From contig CAWFKS010000007.1 in assembly GCA_963816435.1 (NCBI GenBank), positions 62,001 through 126,000 on the forward strand: a stretch of DNA of 64,000 nt, written 5' to 3'. Shown here one piece after another: positions 44,395-57,044 of this stretch (positions are counted from its first letter, which is position 1; the number at the start of each line of letters is the position of its first letter). The notes below the pieces were generated by a model. It ran no database searches. It saw only the letters and a list, made by a program, of their open reading frames with translations, and was not told the origin of the DNA. The stretch comes from CAWFKS01 sp963816435 (GTDB lineage Bacteria > Pseudomonadota > Alphaproteobacteria > Rhizobiales > Rhizobiaceae). The position numbers and the translations under genes are program-made.

Positions 44395-44965
44395 TCAGGC
44401 GAGCGGCGGCACGCCGAACAGCCACAGATGCAGCTTCCACACGAACAGAAGATAGACCGCGATCCCGACCACGAGCGCGACGACGTCCCACTTCACCGGA
44501 CCGGGCGCAGGTCCAGTCGTCACCGCGTCGTTTGACCGAGATGCGGTCGACGATCGCCCATGCCAGGAAGGAGCCGAACAGCACCAGCGCGGCGATATCG
44601 CCGTTGGCAAGCAGGTGCGCGAGCGCCCAGACCTTGATGGCGACCAGCATCGGGTGCTTCAGCGCCGCCTTCATGCGGCCGGCCGGAAATGCGTAGACGG
44701 CGAGGAAGACGAAGGCGAAGAGCATCAGTCCGACGGCGATGTGCTTCAGCCATTGCGGCGGCTCGTAGATGATCGCCGCCTCGGGCCAGGCCCGCGCGAA
44801 ACCCCAGACGATCAGCGCGAAGCCGACGAGGGAGACCAGGCTGTAGACGCCCATCCACGGCCCCTCCCCCATCGCAGCGATGCGCGCTTCGCGCCAGCGC
44901 GGCGCGACGATGCGCAACGAATGGACGCCGAGAAACACGGCGATGCCGATTATGAGAACAATCAT
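44395..44965 (-). CDS. NnrU family membrane protein (one frameshift)
   Basis: NnrU-family proteins are membrane proteins first linked to nitric oxide reduction, with broader distribution. The protein starts MIVLIIGIAVFLGVHSLRIV and has several helices (VYSLVSLVGFALIVWGFARA, IAVGLMLFAFVFLAVYAF). Near 44513 an extra base breaks the frame; the next frame gives TTGPAPGPVKWDVVALVVGI and ends FGVPPLA at 44395, about 189 residues. No nitric oxide reductase genes are in view, so a role there is not supported by context. Confidence 0.85.
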
Positions 44966-45069
44966 GGATACCTCCCCCTTGCCGGCTTCACCCTAGCCTT
45001 CCGGCCAACGCTGGCAAGCGGCGGCATGGACCCGTTGAATGCGGCGTCGAGCGACCGTAGTCTGCGACA

Positions 45070-45411
45070 ATGACGATCGACCTCGAGCTGGCGCGCGAGC
45101 GGCTCGCCGAAAGGCGCCGCGAACTGACTGAAAGTTCCGAGCAGACGCAGGAGATGCGCCGGCCGGTCGAACTCGACCAGCAATCGGTCGGCCGCCTGTC
45201 GCGGATGGACGCCATGCAGCAGCAGGCGATGGCCGCCGCCGCGGAGCGGGCGCGCAAGCGCGACCTGACTAGGATCGAGCTTGCCGAACGCCGCATCACC
45301 GAGGGCGACTACGGGTACTGCGCCGAGTGCGGAGAGGAAATACCGGAGCGGCGGCTGGACATCGACCCGATGGCCGAACGCTGCGTGGCGTGCGCGGGAG
45401 GCGCGAGGTAG
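45070..45411 (+). CDS. DksA/TraR-type C4 zinc finger protein
   Basis: The 113-residue protein has a helical N-terminus (ERRRELTESSEQTQEMRRPV) and a C-terminal zinc finger (CAECGEEIPERRLDIDPMAERCVAC with four cysteines, given in parts: CAECGEEIPERRL and CVAC). The coiled-coil DxxDA tip of E. coli DksA is partly seen in SRMDAMQQQ. It belongs to short DksA-like regulators that bind the RNA polymerase secondary channel. Frame intact, ATG at 45070. It is divergent from NnrU. Confidence 0.85.
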   Translation: MTIDLELARERLAERRRELTESSEQTQEMRRPVELDQQSVGRLSRMDAMQQQAMAAAAERARKRDLTRIELAERRITEGDYGYCAECGEEIPERRLDIDPMAERCVACAGGAR

Positions 45412-45513
45412 AATTTCGGCGGAACCGGATCGCGCCTTCACGCGTCCTTCCGCCGACACATTGCCGCTCCTTTGCTGGAGCATCTCCGAGGGGCCAGCCA
45501 CCGAGTTCCGTTC

Positions 45514-46506
45514 ATGCCAGTCGCGTTCCGCCTTCGTCTTGCCGCAGCCGCGTTCGGCCTGACGGCCATCTGCCAGCCCGCGTCCGCGCAGCCACCCACC
45601 CAATATGTCGTCATCTCGTTCGACGGCGTGCGGGAGGTGGAACAATGGGAGCGCAGCCGTGCGCTGGCCCGTCGTACGGGGGCGGAGTTCACCTATTTCC
45701 TGTCGTGCACCAACCTTCTGATGCGCGACGACCGGGACGACTACCACCCCCCGCATCATCAGCCCGGGGCATCCAACATCGGTTTCGCCGACTCGCGTGA
45801 CGACCTGGCGCTGCGGCTGCGCGAGATCTGGGCGGCGCGACTGGAAGGCCACGACATAGCCAGCCACGGCTGCGGCCACTTCGACGGCAAGGACTGGAGC
45901 GCGCAGGACTGGCGCTCCGAATTCGCCGAATTTCGCCGCATCGTTGGCCAGGCGTGGGAAAAGAACGGCATCCCCTACGAACCCGCCGGCTGGCGGGATT
46001 TCGTCAAGGACGGGATCGTAGGCTTCCGCGCGCCCTATCTTTCGACCGGCAAGGGCCTTTATGCCGCACTTGCCGCCGACGGTTTCCGCTACGATGCCAG
46101 TGGCGTGTCGAACGGACCGGTCGAGCCGCCGGAGAAGGGCGGCGTCGTCAGGTTCTCGCTGCCGATGGTACCTGAAGGGCCGGGCGAGCGGCCGATCATC
46201 GCGATGGACTACAATCTCTACTACCGTCATTCGAAGGCCAAGGAAGAGCCGGACAAGGCCGCCGAGTTCGAGGCTCGGGCGCTGGCGGCCTTCCGCGCCG
46301 CGTTCGAGCGGCAGCACGAGGGCGATCGCACCCCGCTGCAGATCGGCTTTCATTTCAAGCTGATGAACGACGGCGCCTATTGGCGGGCGCTGGAAACCTT
46401 CGCGGCAGAAACCTGCACCAAGCCGGACGTGCGCTGCGTCTCGTATCGCGAGCTCGCCGACATTCTCCACCCCACGGAAACCGGAGCCGTCGGCGGCTCC
46501 GGCTGA
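45514..46506 (+). CDS. Polysaccharide deacetylase family protein, exported
   Basis: The 330-residue protein has a signal peptide (MPVAFRLRLAAAAFGLTAIC...ASA) and a NodB-like barrel: YVVISFDGVREVEQWERSRA with an Asp metal ligand, then GHDIASHGCGHFDGKDWSAQ, which supplies the His-x3-His-like metal-binding region, and VGFRAPYLSTGKGLYAAL. GFHFKLMNDGAYWRALETFA comes near the end. The family removes acetyl groups from polysaccharides; substrate unknown. It is convergent with bacA, 16 bp away. Confidence 0.82.
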   Translation: MPVAFRLRLAAAAFGLTAICQPASAQPPTQYVVISFDGVREVEQWERSRALARRTGAEFTYFLSCTNLLMRDDRDDYHPPHHQPGASNIGFADSRDDLALRLREIWAARLEGHDIASHGCGHFDGKDWSAQDWRSEFAEFRRIVGQAWEKNGIPYEPAGWRDFVKDGIVGFRAPYLSTGKGLYAALAADGFRYDASGVSNGPVEPPEKGGVVRFSLPMVPEGPGERPIIAMDYNLYYRHSKAKEEPDKAAEFEARALAAFRAAFERQHEGDRTPLQIGFHFKLMNDGAYWRALETFAAETCTKPDVRCVSYRELADILHPTETGAVGGSG

Positions 46507-46522
46507 GCCAAATTTGCCGCCG

Positions 46523-47807
46523 TCAGCCCGCGTGGTGTTCGGCGAAGCGGCGGTCGATCTCCGGCAGTTCGTCGCCCGCGATCGCCGCCTCGAAGGCCTT
46601 GAGGCGCTTGTAGACCGAAAGCAGCTCGACGATCGTCGTCCATGAATTGACGAGATACTGGAACGAGCCCTCCACCCGGCCGAAGGCGCGGATGATCTGC
46701 TGCATGACGCCGAGCGTGATGGCGCCGCTGATCAGCGTCGGGCCGAGCGCGATGTAGGGCACCAGATTGCCGATCTGCAGGTAGAAGATGCGGACGACGT
46801 TGAAATAGAGGTAGTTGAAGTAGAGGCGGAAATAGTTGCGCCTGACGTTCCGGAACAGCTCCGCCACCGTCAGAGGCTGGGCGCGGGCCGGGTCGTCCTC
46901 GCCGTAGACAAGCTCCTTGCGGTAGGCCGCCTCGACACGCTGGTTCTTGAACTCCAGCCCCGGAAGACGAATGCCGGCCAGCGCCAGAAGCGCGGTGCCG
47001 AAGATCGACCAGATAATCGCCACGAAGACGAGGCCCTGGCTGACGGGACCGATCAGCGGCAGTTCGTGAACCTGCGCCGACAGACCCCACAGCAGCGGCA
47101 GGAAGGCGATCAGCGTCATGATGGAATCGATCAGGGAAACGCCTAGCCCCTCTGTGGTCGAGGCGAAGCGCATCGTGTCTTCCTGGACGCGCTGCGAGGC
47201 ACCCTCGATGTTCCGCAGCCGCTCCCAGCGTTCCACGTAGTATTCGTTCATTGCCGTGCGCCAACGGAAGATGAAGTGGCTGACGAAGAAGCGGAACAGC
47301 GTGGCCACGAAGACGTAGACGAGCGCGATCTCCAGGAAGGTGGCGATCTGCCCGTAATAGGCGGCAGCGGTAATCGGAGCCCGGTTCGCCGAGAGCGCTC
47401 TGCACGAGGTTGTAGAACGTGCCGAACCACTCGTTGATCATGACGTCGAGCTGCACCAGGAACCAGTCGACGAATATGATCAGCGCCGAACCGCCGATCG
47501 ACCAGTTCTGCCAGGGATGCGGCGCGTAGACGCGCCAGAACCCGACGAAGAGCAGGATCATGACGATGAAATACTGGTAAAACCAGAAGGTCATCGCCGC
47601 ATCCGACTGCGAGGTGAACAGCGCCTTTGCCGCGTCGTCGGCGCCGTCGGCCAGCGGCGGCGGAAATCCGTAGCCGAACAGGCCGCCGAGGCTCAGCGTG
47701 TCGCCCATCTCCTTGAGCAGGAAATACCACACGAGCACGCCGAAGAGCGACCACACGACAAAGGATGCAAAGAGCAGCTTCGGCTTGGGAAAGAACGACT
47801 GGAACAA
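46523..47807 (-). CDS. bacA: SbmA/BacA-like peptide antibiotic transporter (one frameshift)
   Basis: BacA is an inner-membrane transporter importing antimicrobial peptides; in rhizobia it protects bacteroids from host NCR peptides. From TTG at 47807 the protein reads MFQSFFPKPKLLFASFVVWS. Membrane segments include FWFYQYFIVMILLFVGFWRV. Near 47400 an extra base breaks VQALSANRAPITAAAYYGQI. The rest includes FRFFVSHFIFRWRTAMNEYY, RVQEDTMRFASTTEGLGVSL and FQYLVNSWTTIVELLSVYKR. Restored length about 427, near SbmA. The name assumes the family's usual assignment. Confidence 0.87.
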
Positions 47808-47961
47808 GGCAACGATCCTCGTCGGGGATACCGGCGGCCACCGGTGGAGTTGCAGAGAGTTCTCGGCAGGTGCGCCGGATCGGACCGGGTGTCAATCCTG
47901 CCGGGCCGGCGCAGGAACCTGTTGAAGCGGTGAAAGCGGCAGGACGGTGGCAGCGCCGCCT

Positions 47962-49122
47962 TCACGCCGGCTCGAGCTTGACGGTGGCGACGATCGCCGC
48001 CGCCACGAGCAGCACGACCGCCGCACCCAAGGAGGGCAAGAAAAAGCTGCCGGTGGCGTCTGCCAGCAGGCCCGCCGCGATCGGTCCGAGGATCTGGCCG
48101 ATGCCGAAGGCGGCCGTCATCAGGGCCAGCGCCCGGCGCGGCGCGTCGGCGGCCAGAATACGACCGGCCAGGATGCCCATAGCGGTAACCGCCACGAACG
48201 TGCCGCCCAGAAGAACGCCGCCGAGCAGCGGGCCGAACGAGCCGCCCATCGCCACGCTCGCCATCACGCCGACCGCTTCGACCGCGCACCCGGCCGCGAA
48301 CGTCGCCATGAGGCCTACGCGGCGCGACAGCCTGCTCCACAGCCAGACCGACGGCAGCGCGGCGAGCCCGGTCGCCAGCCACACGGCGGATTCGAACAGC
48401 CGGCCCGCGTCGCCCTGCCGCACGATCGTGATCAGAAAGGTCGCAGTGACGATGTAGCCGAAGCCGAACAGGCCGTAGGCGATGACGATGCGCACCAGCG
48501 CGGCATTCCAGCGCATCTCAGGCTCCCTGGCGCCCGCCGTCGTGCCTTCCGGTCCCTGCCGCACCACGAGAAAGACAAGGGCGGTGGCGAGCGCCGAAAG
48601 TGCCGCAGACCAGAACCACTCGGCCGCCCACGACGCCCCTGCCCGTTCGACGAGCCCGGTCATCGCGGCCGAGGCCGCGATACCGAGGCCGACGCCGCCG
48701 AAATGCCAGACCTGCAGCTCGCTGCGGTGCGCTGCGGCGAGCCGTGCGAAGACGATGCTGGTGAGGAAGATCATCACCTGAGCGCTCGCCACCCCTGCCA
48801 GGAAACGGATGATCGAGAAGGCCACGATGCCGCTGCTCAGCGACATCGCCGCAGCAAGAACCGTCGAAGCCAGCAGGCCGGTCCTCAGCACCAGCAGTTC
48901 GCGCCCGGCCGCCCAGCCGCCGGAAAACAACAGGGCACCGACCAGGTAGCCAAGATAGTTGGCCGAGGCGATGAAACCCGCGTCCGAGGCGGAGAGCCCG
49001 AGTTGCTCCATCATCGCCGGCAGGATCGGCGTGTAGACGAAGCGGCCGATGCCCATGGCGGCGGCCATTCCAATCATGCCCGCAAGCGCCAGTGCGACCG
49101 GCTTCGGAGAACGCGTTTCCAT
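47962..49122 (-). CDS. MFS transporter, YbfB/YjiJ family
   Basis: The 386-residue protein has twelve hydrophobic segments. The N-terminal GMIGMAAAMGIGRFVYTPIL contains the GxGRFxYTP signature of the YbfB/YjiJ group, followed by SASDAGFIASANYLGYLVGA. The conserved loop between helices is reduced. Substrate unknown. The frame is intact with ATG at 49122. It is divergent from the antiporter gene. Confidence 0.84.
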   Translation of the reverse strand: METRSPKPVALALAGMIGMAAAMGIGRFVYTPILPAMMEQLGLSASDAGFIASANYLGYLVGALLFSGGWAAGRELLVLRTGLLASTVLAAAMSLSSGIVAFSIIRFLAGVASAQVMIFLTSIVFARLAAAHRSELQVWHFGGVGLGIAASAAMTGLVERAGASWAAEWFWSAALSALATALVFLVVRQGPEGTTAGAREPEMRWNAALVRIVIAYGLFGFGYIVTATFLITIVRQGDAGRLFESAVWLATGLAALPSVWLWSRLSRRVGLMATFAAGCAVEAVGVMASVAMGGSFGPLLGGVLLGGTFVAVTAMGILAGRILAADAPRRALALMTAAFGIGQILGPIAAGLLADATGSFFLPSLGAAVVLLVAAAIVATVKLEPA

Positions 49123-49247
49123 GGCGCCGTTTTCGACCGAACGACGCGCGGCCGCAAGCGGTGGCGATTGGTCCAGAGCTGGTGGCGCTTTCGCAGGGGC
49201 AACGCTGAGGCTACCATCGCGGAAACCTGCCCGAATCGCGGAGCAAG

Positions 49248-50503
49248 ATGCTGACCGTCTTCGATCTGATCTCGATACTGCTCGTGCTCACCGCATTGTT
49301 CGGCTGGATCAACCACCGCTTCATCGGCCTGCCCGAAACGATCGGGCTGCTGCTCATGGGGCTGGTGGCTTCGCTGCTGCTGATCGCGGCCGAACTGATG
49401 TTCCCGGGCATGGCCGTCTACGAGCAGCTTGCCGAACTGGTCCGGCAGGTGGATTTCCAGAACGCCGTGATGAACGGCATGCTGGCCTTCCTGCTGTTTG
49501 CCGGCGCACTGCATGTGGATCTGGCGGTCCTGAAAAGCCGGGCCTGGGCGGTCGGCGGAATGGCGACGGTCGGCGTGCTCATCTCGACGGCGATCGTCGG
49601 CTGCGGCTTCTGGCTGATATGTAGCGTGCTCGGCCTGCACATGCCGCTTTCCTGGGCGCTTGTGCTCGGCGCACTGATCAGTCCGACGGACCCGGTCGCA
49701 GTGCTTTCGACGCTGAAGGCGGTGCGCGTGCCGCAAAGCCTGCAGATCGACATGACCGGCGAGTCGCTGTTCAACGACGGCGTCGGGGTCGTGGTCTTCA
49801 CGGTTCTGCTGGCGCTCGCGATGGGCACGGGCGAGGAGCCGAACGGGCTGGTGGGCGTGCTGGAGCTGTTCTTCTACGAAGCGGTCGGCGGCGCGTTGCT
49901 GGGGCTCGCCGCGGGCTATATCGCATATCGCGGGATGCGCGCCATCGACGACTATGCGATCGAAACGCTGATCTCCTTCGCGCTGGTGGCCGGCACGTAT
50001 TCGCTCGCCTCGGAGTTCCACATGAGCGGTCCCATCGCGGTCGTGGTGTCGGGCCTGTTCATCGGCAATCGCGGACCGCAGCATGCGATGAGCGATCTCA
50101 CGCAGCGCTACATGTTCGGGTCGTGGACGCTGATCGACGAAATCCTCAACTCGCTGCTGTTCCTGCTTGATCGGCCTCGAGGTGCTGGTGCTGCAGGCTC
50201 GATCTGTCGCTTGCCTGGGCGGCACTTGCAGCGATCCCGCTGGTGCTGGCGGCACGTTTCGTCGCCGTGGCGGTGCCGGTCTGGAGCCTCGGCCGCAAGC
50301 AGGAGTTCGTGCCGGGTACGATCCCCGTGCTCACCTGGGGCGGCCTGCGCGGCGGCATTTCGGTGGCGCTGGCGCTGTCGATTCCGGAGGTGATGGAGAA
50401 ATCGGTGATCCTGACCGTGACCTATACGGTCGTCATCTTCACCATCGTCGTCCAGGGACTGTCACTGCAGCGGGTGGTCAGGCGCGCCGTGGAGGCCGAG
50501 TAG
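49248..50503 (+). CDS. Na+/H+ antiporter, CPA1 family (one or two frameshifts near 50170)
   Basis: The protein has about twelve membrane segments. The conserved CPA1 Asp site is in LGALISPTDPVAVLSTLKAV, with FNDGVGVVVFTVLLALAMG next. Frame is lost near 50168 (CTTGATCGG in place of expected CTGATCGG) and again near 50200; between them reads IGLEVLVLQ, and the last part ends FTIVVQGLSLQRVVRRAVEA. Restored length about 418. It exchanges protons for sodium and/or potassium; specificity is not deducible. Confidence 0.85.
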
Positions 50504-50539
50504 AACTCGACCGGCCACCTTTCTCCGCCTTGTCGCGGG

Positions 50540-52115
50540 CTATTCCCACTCGATCGTGCCGGGGGGTTTCGACGTCACGTCGTAGACGACGCGGTTGATG
50601 CCGCGCACCTCATTGATGATGCGGGTGGCGGCGGAGCCCAGAAAATCCATGTCGTAGTGGTAGAAATCGGCGGTCATGCCGTCGACCGAAGTGACGGCGC
50701 GCAGCGCGCAGACATATTCGTAGGTGCGCCCGTCGCCCATCACGCCGACGGTCTGTACCGGAAGCAGCACGGCGAAAGCCTGCCAGATCGCGTCGTAGAG
50801 GCCGGCCTTGCGGATTTCGTCGAGATAGATCGCGTCGGCCTCGCGCAATATGTCGAGCTTGTCCCGCGTCACACCGCCGGGGCAGCGGATCGCCAGGCCG
50901 GGACCCGGGAACGGGTGGCGGCCGATGAAGCTCTCGGGCAGGCCGAGTTCCTTGCCGAGCACCCGCACCTCGTCCTTGAACAGCTCGCGCAGCGGCTCGA
51001 CCAGCTTCATGTTCATGCGCTCGGGCAGGCCGCCGACATTGTGGTGCGACTTGATCGTCACCGAGGGGCCGCCGGAAAACGACACGCTCTCGATGACGTC
51101 CGGATAGAGCGTTCCCTGCCCCAGGAACCGCGCCGGCTCGCCTTCGGCGGCGAGTTCCTTCGCCTGCTCCTCGAAGACCTCGATGAACAGGCGGCCGATC
51201 GTCTTGCGCTTCCTCTCGGGGTCCGCCTCGCCTTCCAGTTCGCCGAGGAAACGCTCGGAGGCATCGACCAGGATCAGCGGCAGATTGTAATGCTCGCGGA
51301 ACATGGCGACGACTTCGGCCGCCTCGTTCTTCCGCATCAGCCCATGGTCGACGAGGATGCAGGTGAGCTGATCGCCGACCGCCTCGTGGATCAGCAGTGC
51401 GGCGACGGAGGAGTCGACACCGCCCGACAGCGCGCAGATGACCCGTTCGCCGCCGATCTGCTCGCGGATCGTGGCGACCGCCTGGTCGCGATAGGCAGCC
51501 ATCGTCCAGTCGCCCGACAGCCCGGCGACCTTGTGCACGAAATTGGCGAGCAGCTTGGCGCCGTCCGGCGTATGCACGACTTCCGGGTGGAACTGCACGG
51601 CATAGAATTTCCGCGCCTCGTCGGCGATCGCCGCGAAAGGGCGCGCCGGCCGAGGTGCCGATCACCTCGAACCCTTCGGGAATGGCGGTGACCTTGTCGC
51701 CGTGGCTCATCCACACCTGATGGCGGGTACCCTTCGCCCAGATGCCGTCGAACAGCGGCGAATCATGCTGCACTTCCAGATAGGCGCGGCCGAACTCACG
51801 ATGGTGACCGGTCTCCACCTTTCCGCCAAGCTGGGCGCACATCGTCTGTTCGCCATAGCAGATGCCGAGCACCGGAATGCCGGCCTCGAAGATTTCCTCA
51901 GGCGCGCGCGGGCTGCCGATGTCGACGGTGGAGGCCGGGCTTCCCGACAGGATCACCGCCTTGGGACCGATGCGGGCGAACGCCTCGCTGGCGGACTGGA
52001 ATGGGGCGATCTCGGAATAAACGCCGGCCTCGCGGACGCGCCGGGCGATAAGCTGCGTGACCTGGCTGCCGAAATCGACGATCAGGACCGTGTCGGGATG
52101 TGCGGTGATGCTCAT
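50540..52115 (-). CDS. guaA: GMP synthase (glutamine-hydrolysing) (one frameshift)
   Basis: GuaA converts XMP to GMP. ATG at 52115 gives MSITAHPDTVLIVDFGSQVT. The class I glutamine amidotransferase has catalytic Cys in GICYGEQTMC and His/Glu in FHPEVVHT. Near 51655 an extra T (CCCTTTCGC) breaks the frame between them. The synthetase half has the PP-loop ALSGGVDSSVAALLIHEAVG and the C-terminal dimer part (GSAATRIINEVRGINRVVYD). Restored length about 524. guaB is 7 kb away on the same strand. Confidence 0.94.
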
Positions 52116-52182
52116 GTCGAGCGCATAAAGAAGCGGCGACAATTCGGCAAGCCAGAGGCAGCGCCCGACGGCGCGAACCTCA

Positions 52183-52641
52183 TCAGCCTGCCAATCCTTC
52201 GCGGCCAACGACCGTCATCATCGTGCCGGTCATCGTGGCGACCAGCTTGGCCTCGCCATTTTCGTCAAAGGCATAGGCCTGGCCGTCGGCGACGATGATG
52301 GTGCGGCCTGGCTTGGTCACCGAGCCGCGGAACAGGAAGCGCGCGCCCTTGCCGGGCGCCAGGAGGTTGACCTTGAACTCGATGGTCAGCACCGCCGCGT
52401 CGGCAGGCATCACCGAATAGGCCGCATAGCCGCAGGCCGAATCCAGCACCGCGGAAATGACGCCTGCGTGCAGGAAGCCGTGCTGCTGGGTGAACGCGGC
52501 GTCGTAAGGCATCTCGATCTCGACCACGCCGGGCGTCACTCGGGTGAGTTCGGCCCGGAGCGTGGTCATCGCACGCTGGCGGGCGAAGCTGTCGCGCACG
52601 CGCGCTTCGAAGTCGGTGTCCGGGGCGAAAACTGCGGCCAT
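52183..52641 (-). CDS. PaaI family thioesterase (hotdog fold)
   Basis: The protein of about 152 residues (MAAVFAPDTDFEARVRDSFA) belongs to the hotdog-fold PaaI-type thioesterases. The family pattern is present: TQQHGFLHAGVISAVLDSAC with the catalytic-region Asp, followed by TIEFKVNLLAPGKGARFLFR. The start at 52641 gives the usual length. These hydrolyse acyl-CoA thioesters; the specific substrate is not known. It lies between guaA and tspO on the same strand. Confidence 0.86.
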   Translation of the reverse strand: MAAVFAPDTDFEARVRDSFARQRAMTTLRAELTRVTPGVVEIEMPYDAAFTQQHGFLHAGVISAVLDSACGYAAYSVMPADAAVLTIEFKVNLLAPGKGARFLFRGSVTKPGRTIIVADGQAYAFDENGEAKLVATMTGTMMTVVGREGLAG

Positions 52642-52732
52642 TAGCGGGCTCCCTCGGCCCGTTATGGCAAAGCCCTTCCGTCGAGGCAATGGACATGATG
52701 CAGCGCAACACGCGCCGCTGAAATGCTGTCCG

Positions 52733-53185
52733 TCAGTTCAGCCACCACACCGAGGCGTTGAGCAGGCTCGCGAATGCGACCCAGGCGGCGTAGGGAACGA
52801 ACAGCCAGGCGGCGAGCCGATCCCTGCTCCAGCTCACCCCGATGAAGGCGAGGATGGCGACGAGCATCGCCAGCACGACGACCAGCGCCAGGGCAGGCAC
52901 GTGAAGCGCGAAGAAGGCGGGCGACCAGAGGAAATTGAGCACCATCTGCACCCACCAGATGTTCATGGCGGTGCCGCTTGGGGCGCGGGTCCATGTTCGC
53001 CATCCGGCGACCGCTACGAGAATGTAGAGAATGGTCCAGACCGGGCCGAACACCCAGTTGGGCGGATTGAAGGGCGGCTTGTTCAAGCCGGCATACCACT
53101 CGCCCGGCAGCGTGAGGTAGCCGATGCCTATGCCCAGCACCAGCACGGCGACGAGAAACACGATTAGTGAAGGCCAGCGGGACAT
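52733..53185 (-). CDS. tspO: TspO/MBR family protein
   Basis: TspO is a five-helix membrane protein binding tetrapyrroles and cholesterol-like ligands. The 150-residue protein (MSRWPSLIVFLVAVLVLGIG) shows LNKPPFNPPNWVFGPVWTIL, the family signature between the first helices, then WWVQMVLNFLWSPAFFALHV and WLFVPYAAWVAFASLLNASV. The many tryptophans are typical. Start ATG at 53185. In alphaproteobacteria TspO often has roles in stress and tetrapyrrole control. Confidence 0.9.
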   Translation of the reverse strand: MSRWPSLIVFLVAVLVLGIGIGYLTLPGEWYAGLNKPPFNPPNWVFGPVWTILYILVAVAGWRTWTRAPSGTAMNIWWVQMVLNFLWSPAFFALHVPALALVVVLAMLVAILAFIGVSWSRDRLAAWLFVPYAAWVAFASLLNASVWWLN

Positions 53186-53274
53186 CTGCAGCTCCGTTCC
53201 GAGTTCAAGTTCGACCAGAGCCGAACATGCCATTGCCATCTGGCGGAGTTCTGCGGCCCGTCAAGCTCAGGCCG

Positions 53275-54568
53275 CTACTCCGCTCGTTTCAGCAGCGACA
53301 CGAAAAACCCGTCCGTGATGGTCCGGGCGGGGCTGAGCACGATGCCGCGATCCGGATTCATGCGCACCGATTCCAGCTTGCCTGGAAACAGTTCCTCCCA
53401 CGCAGCCGCATGATCTTCCGGACGAAACGCCTCGTGGCGCGCCAGAAAGGCTGTCGATCTGACCCTGGTTTTCCTCGGCGAACACCGAACAGGTGACATA
53501 GGCGAGACGGCCGCCCGGTTTCACGAAGCGCATGGCGTCGTCCATGATCGCCGTCTGTTCAGCCACGCGAATTTCGAGCTGGCGTGCCGTCAGCCGCCAC
53601 TTCGAATCCGGCCGACGGCGCCAGGTGCCGGACCCGGTGCATGGTGCGTCAACCAGCACGAGATCCATCTGGCCCTCGAGCGGCGCCAGCGCGGCCTTGT
53701 CCGCAATAACCTGGACGTTGCGGCAGCCGGCGCGCTTCAGCCGGTCGAAGATCGGCGCGAGCCGCTGCCTGTCAGCGTCGTGGGCGAAAATCTGCCCGCG
53801 ATTTTCCATCTGCGCCGCCATCTCCAGCGTCTTGCCGCCAGCGCCGGCACAGAAATCGAGCACCTGCATGCCCGGTTTCGCGCCGGCAAGTTCGGCCACC
53901 AGCTGCGATCCCTCGTCCTGAACCTCGAACCATCCCTTGCGAAAAGCCGGCTCGGCCTGGACGTTGGGGTGGCGGCCGTCTCCCGCGATCGGCGAAATGC
54001 GGATGCCGGTGTGCGAGATCGGGGTTTCTGCCGCGCCAAGGCGGGCAAGTTCCGACAGCACGCGCTCGCGGCTCGCCTTCAGCGTGTTGACGCGCATGTC
54101 GAGGTGCGGACGGGAGGCGAGCGCGGCGGCCTCGCGCCACCCAGTCCGGCGCCGAAGGATGCTTCGAGATAACGGAACACTCCAGTCCGGACAGTCGGCG
54201 CGCACCGCGTCCGGGGCCGCGTCGAGCGGACGGGAGGCGATCGCCGCCAGTTCGTCGGCGCTCAGCCCTTCGGGAGCGAAGCGGTCGTCGACAAGCGCGG
54301 CCGCCAGGCTTTCGACGGTGTAGCCGGATTCCAGGAGAAGCGTGCCGAACGCCAGGGCGCGGGGCGTCTCCGCGTCGAGGATCCACGCTGCCGACCGCCG
54401 CCGTCGCAGGGCGTCGTAGACGATGTTGCCGATCGCGGCGCGGTCGCCCGATCCGGCGAAGCGATGTGAAAGGCCCCAGTCGCGAAGCGCCTCGGCTGCC
54501 GGGCGGTGGCGGTCCTGTATGTCCGTCAGCACCTCGATGGCTGCGGACAGTCTTCCTCCAAGATGCAT
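53275..54568 (-). CDS. rsmB: RsmB/NOP family class I SAM-dependent RNA methyltransferase (frameshifts)
   Basis: The family methylates cytosine C5 of 16S rRNA (position 967 for RsmB). From ATG at 54568 the N-terminal NusB-like region (DRAAIGNIVYDALRRRRSAA) precedes the methyltransferase core: VLDFCAGAGGKTLEMAAQME (SAM site), DAPCTGSGTWRRRPDSKWRL with one catalytic cysteine and YVTCSVFAEENQGQID with the other. Compensating indels near 54130-54165 and one extra base near 53465 break the frame; the end is AFLARHEAFRPEDH...FFVSLLKRAE. Restored length about 430. The exact target is inferred from family. Confidence 0.87.
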
Positions 54569-54666
54569 GTGCGGCGATCCCGTCTTCGGCTACCCGATCG
54601 GCCGTGACTGGTAGACCGCAGCCGGCTTCCGCGCAACCGGTGCCGATCCGGTCGCGCACAATGAAA

Positions 54667-54695
54667 AGGCCCCACGCCTTGCTGGCGCGGGGCCT
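54667..54695 (-). terminator. Rho-independent terminator downstream of katG
   Basis: AGGCCCCACGCC (54667-54678) pairs with GGCGCGGGGCCT (54684-54695), loop five bases, one mismatch. On the minus strand the stem is followed by TTTTCATT. It lies 25 bp beyond the katG stop in the direction of transcription. Confidence 0.82.
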
Positions 54696-54719
54696 CGAAC
54701 TGGCAAGAACTCCGCCGGA

Positions 54720-56901
<2,182 letters not shown>

Positions 56902-57001
56902 GTCTCTCTCCCGTCGGGTTCAGGGTTCGTCAAAAAATTCTATCCGGCAGGGCGGGCGCTACCCAGCCGTGGCTCGGCAATTCTAATCGGGCACACCGAT
57001 A

Positions 57002-57016
57002 GACGCAAATTGCGTC
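57002..57016. promoter_or_regulatory. Palindrome between katG and oxyR, candidate OxyR site
   Basis: GACGCAAATTGCGTC (57002-57016) is a perfect 7-1-7 inverted repeat, located 28-42 bases before the oxyR start and about 100 bases before katG. GATAG occurs at 56998 and again at 57031, partly matching the ATAG elements of OxyR sites. Binding is inferred from context. Confidence 0.5.
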
Positions 57017-57044
57017 TCGTTGTCGCTTCTGATAGTTTTTGCTT

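Noticed and set aside
43604..44965. A frame joining the NnrU-like and YfgM-like proteins
   Set aside because: The NnrU family ending appears in the neighbouring frame (GPAPGPVKW...FGVPPLA, stop at 44395), and ATG at 44275 begins a complete YfgM-like protein.
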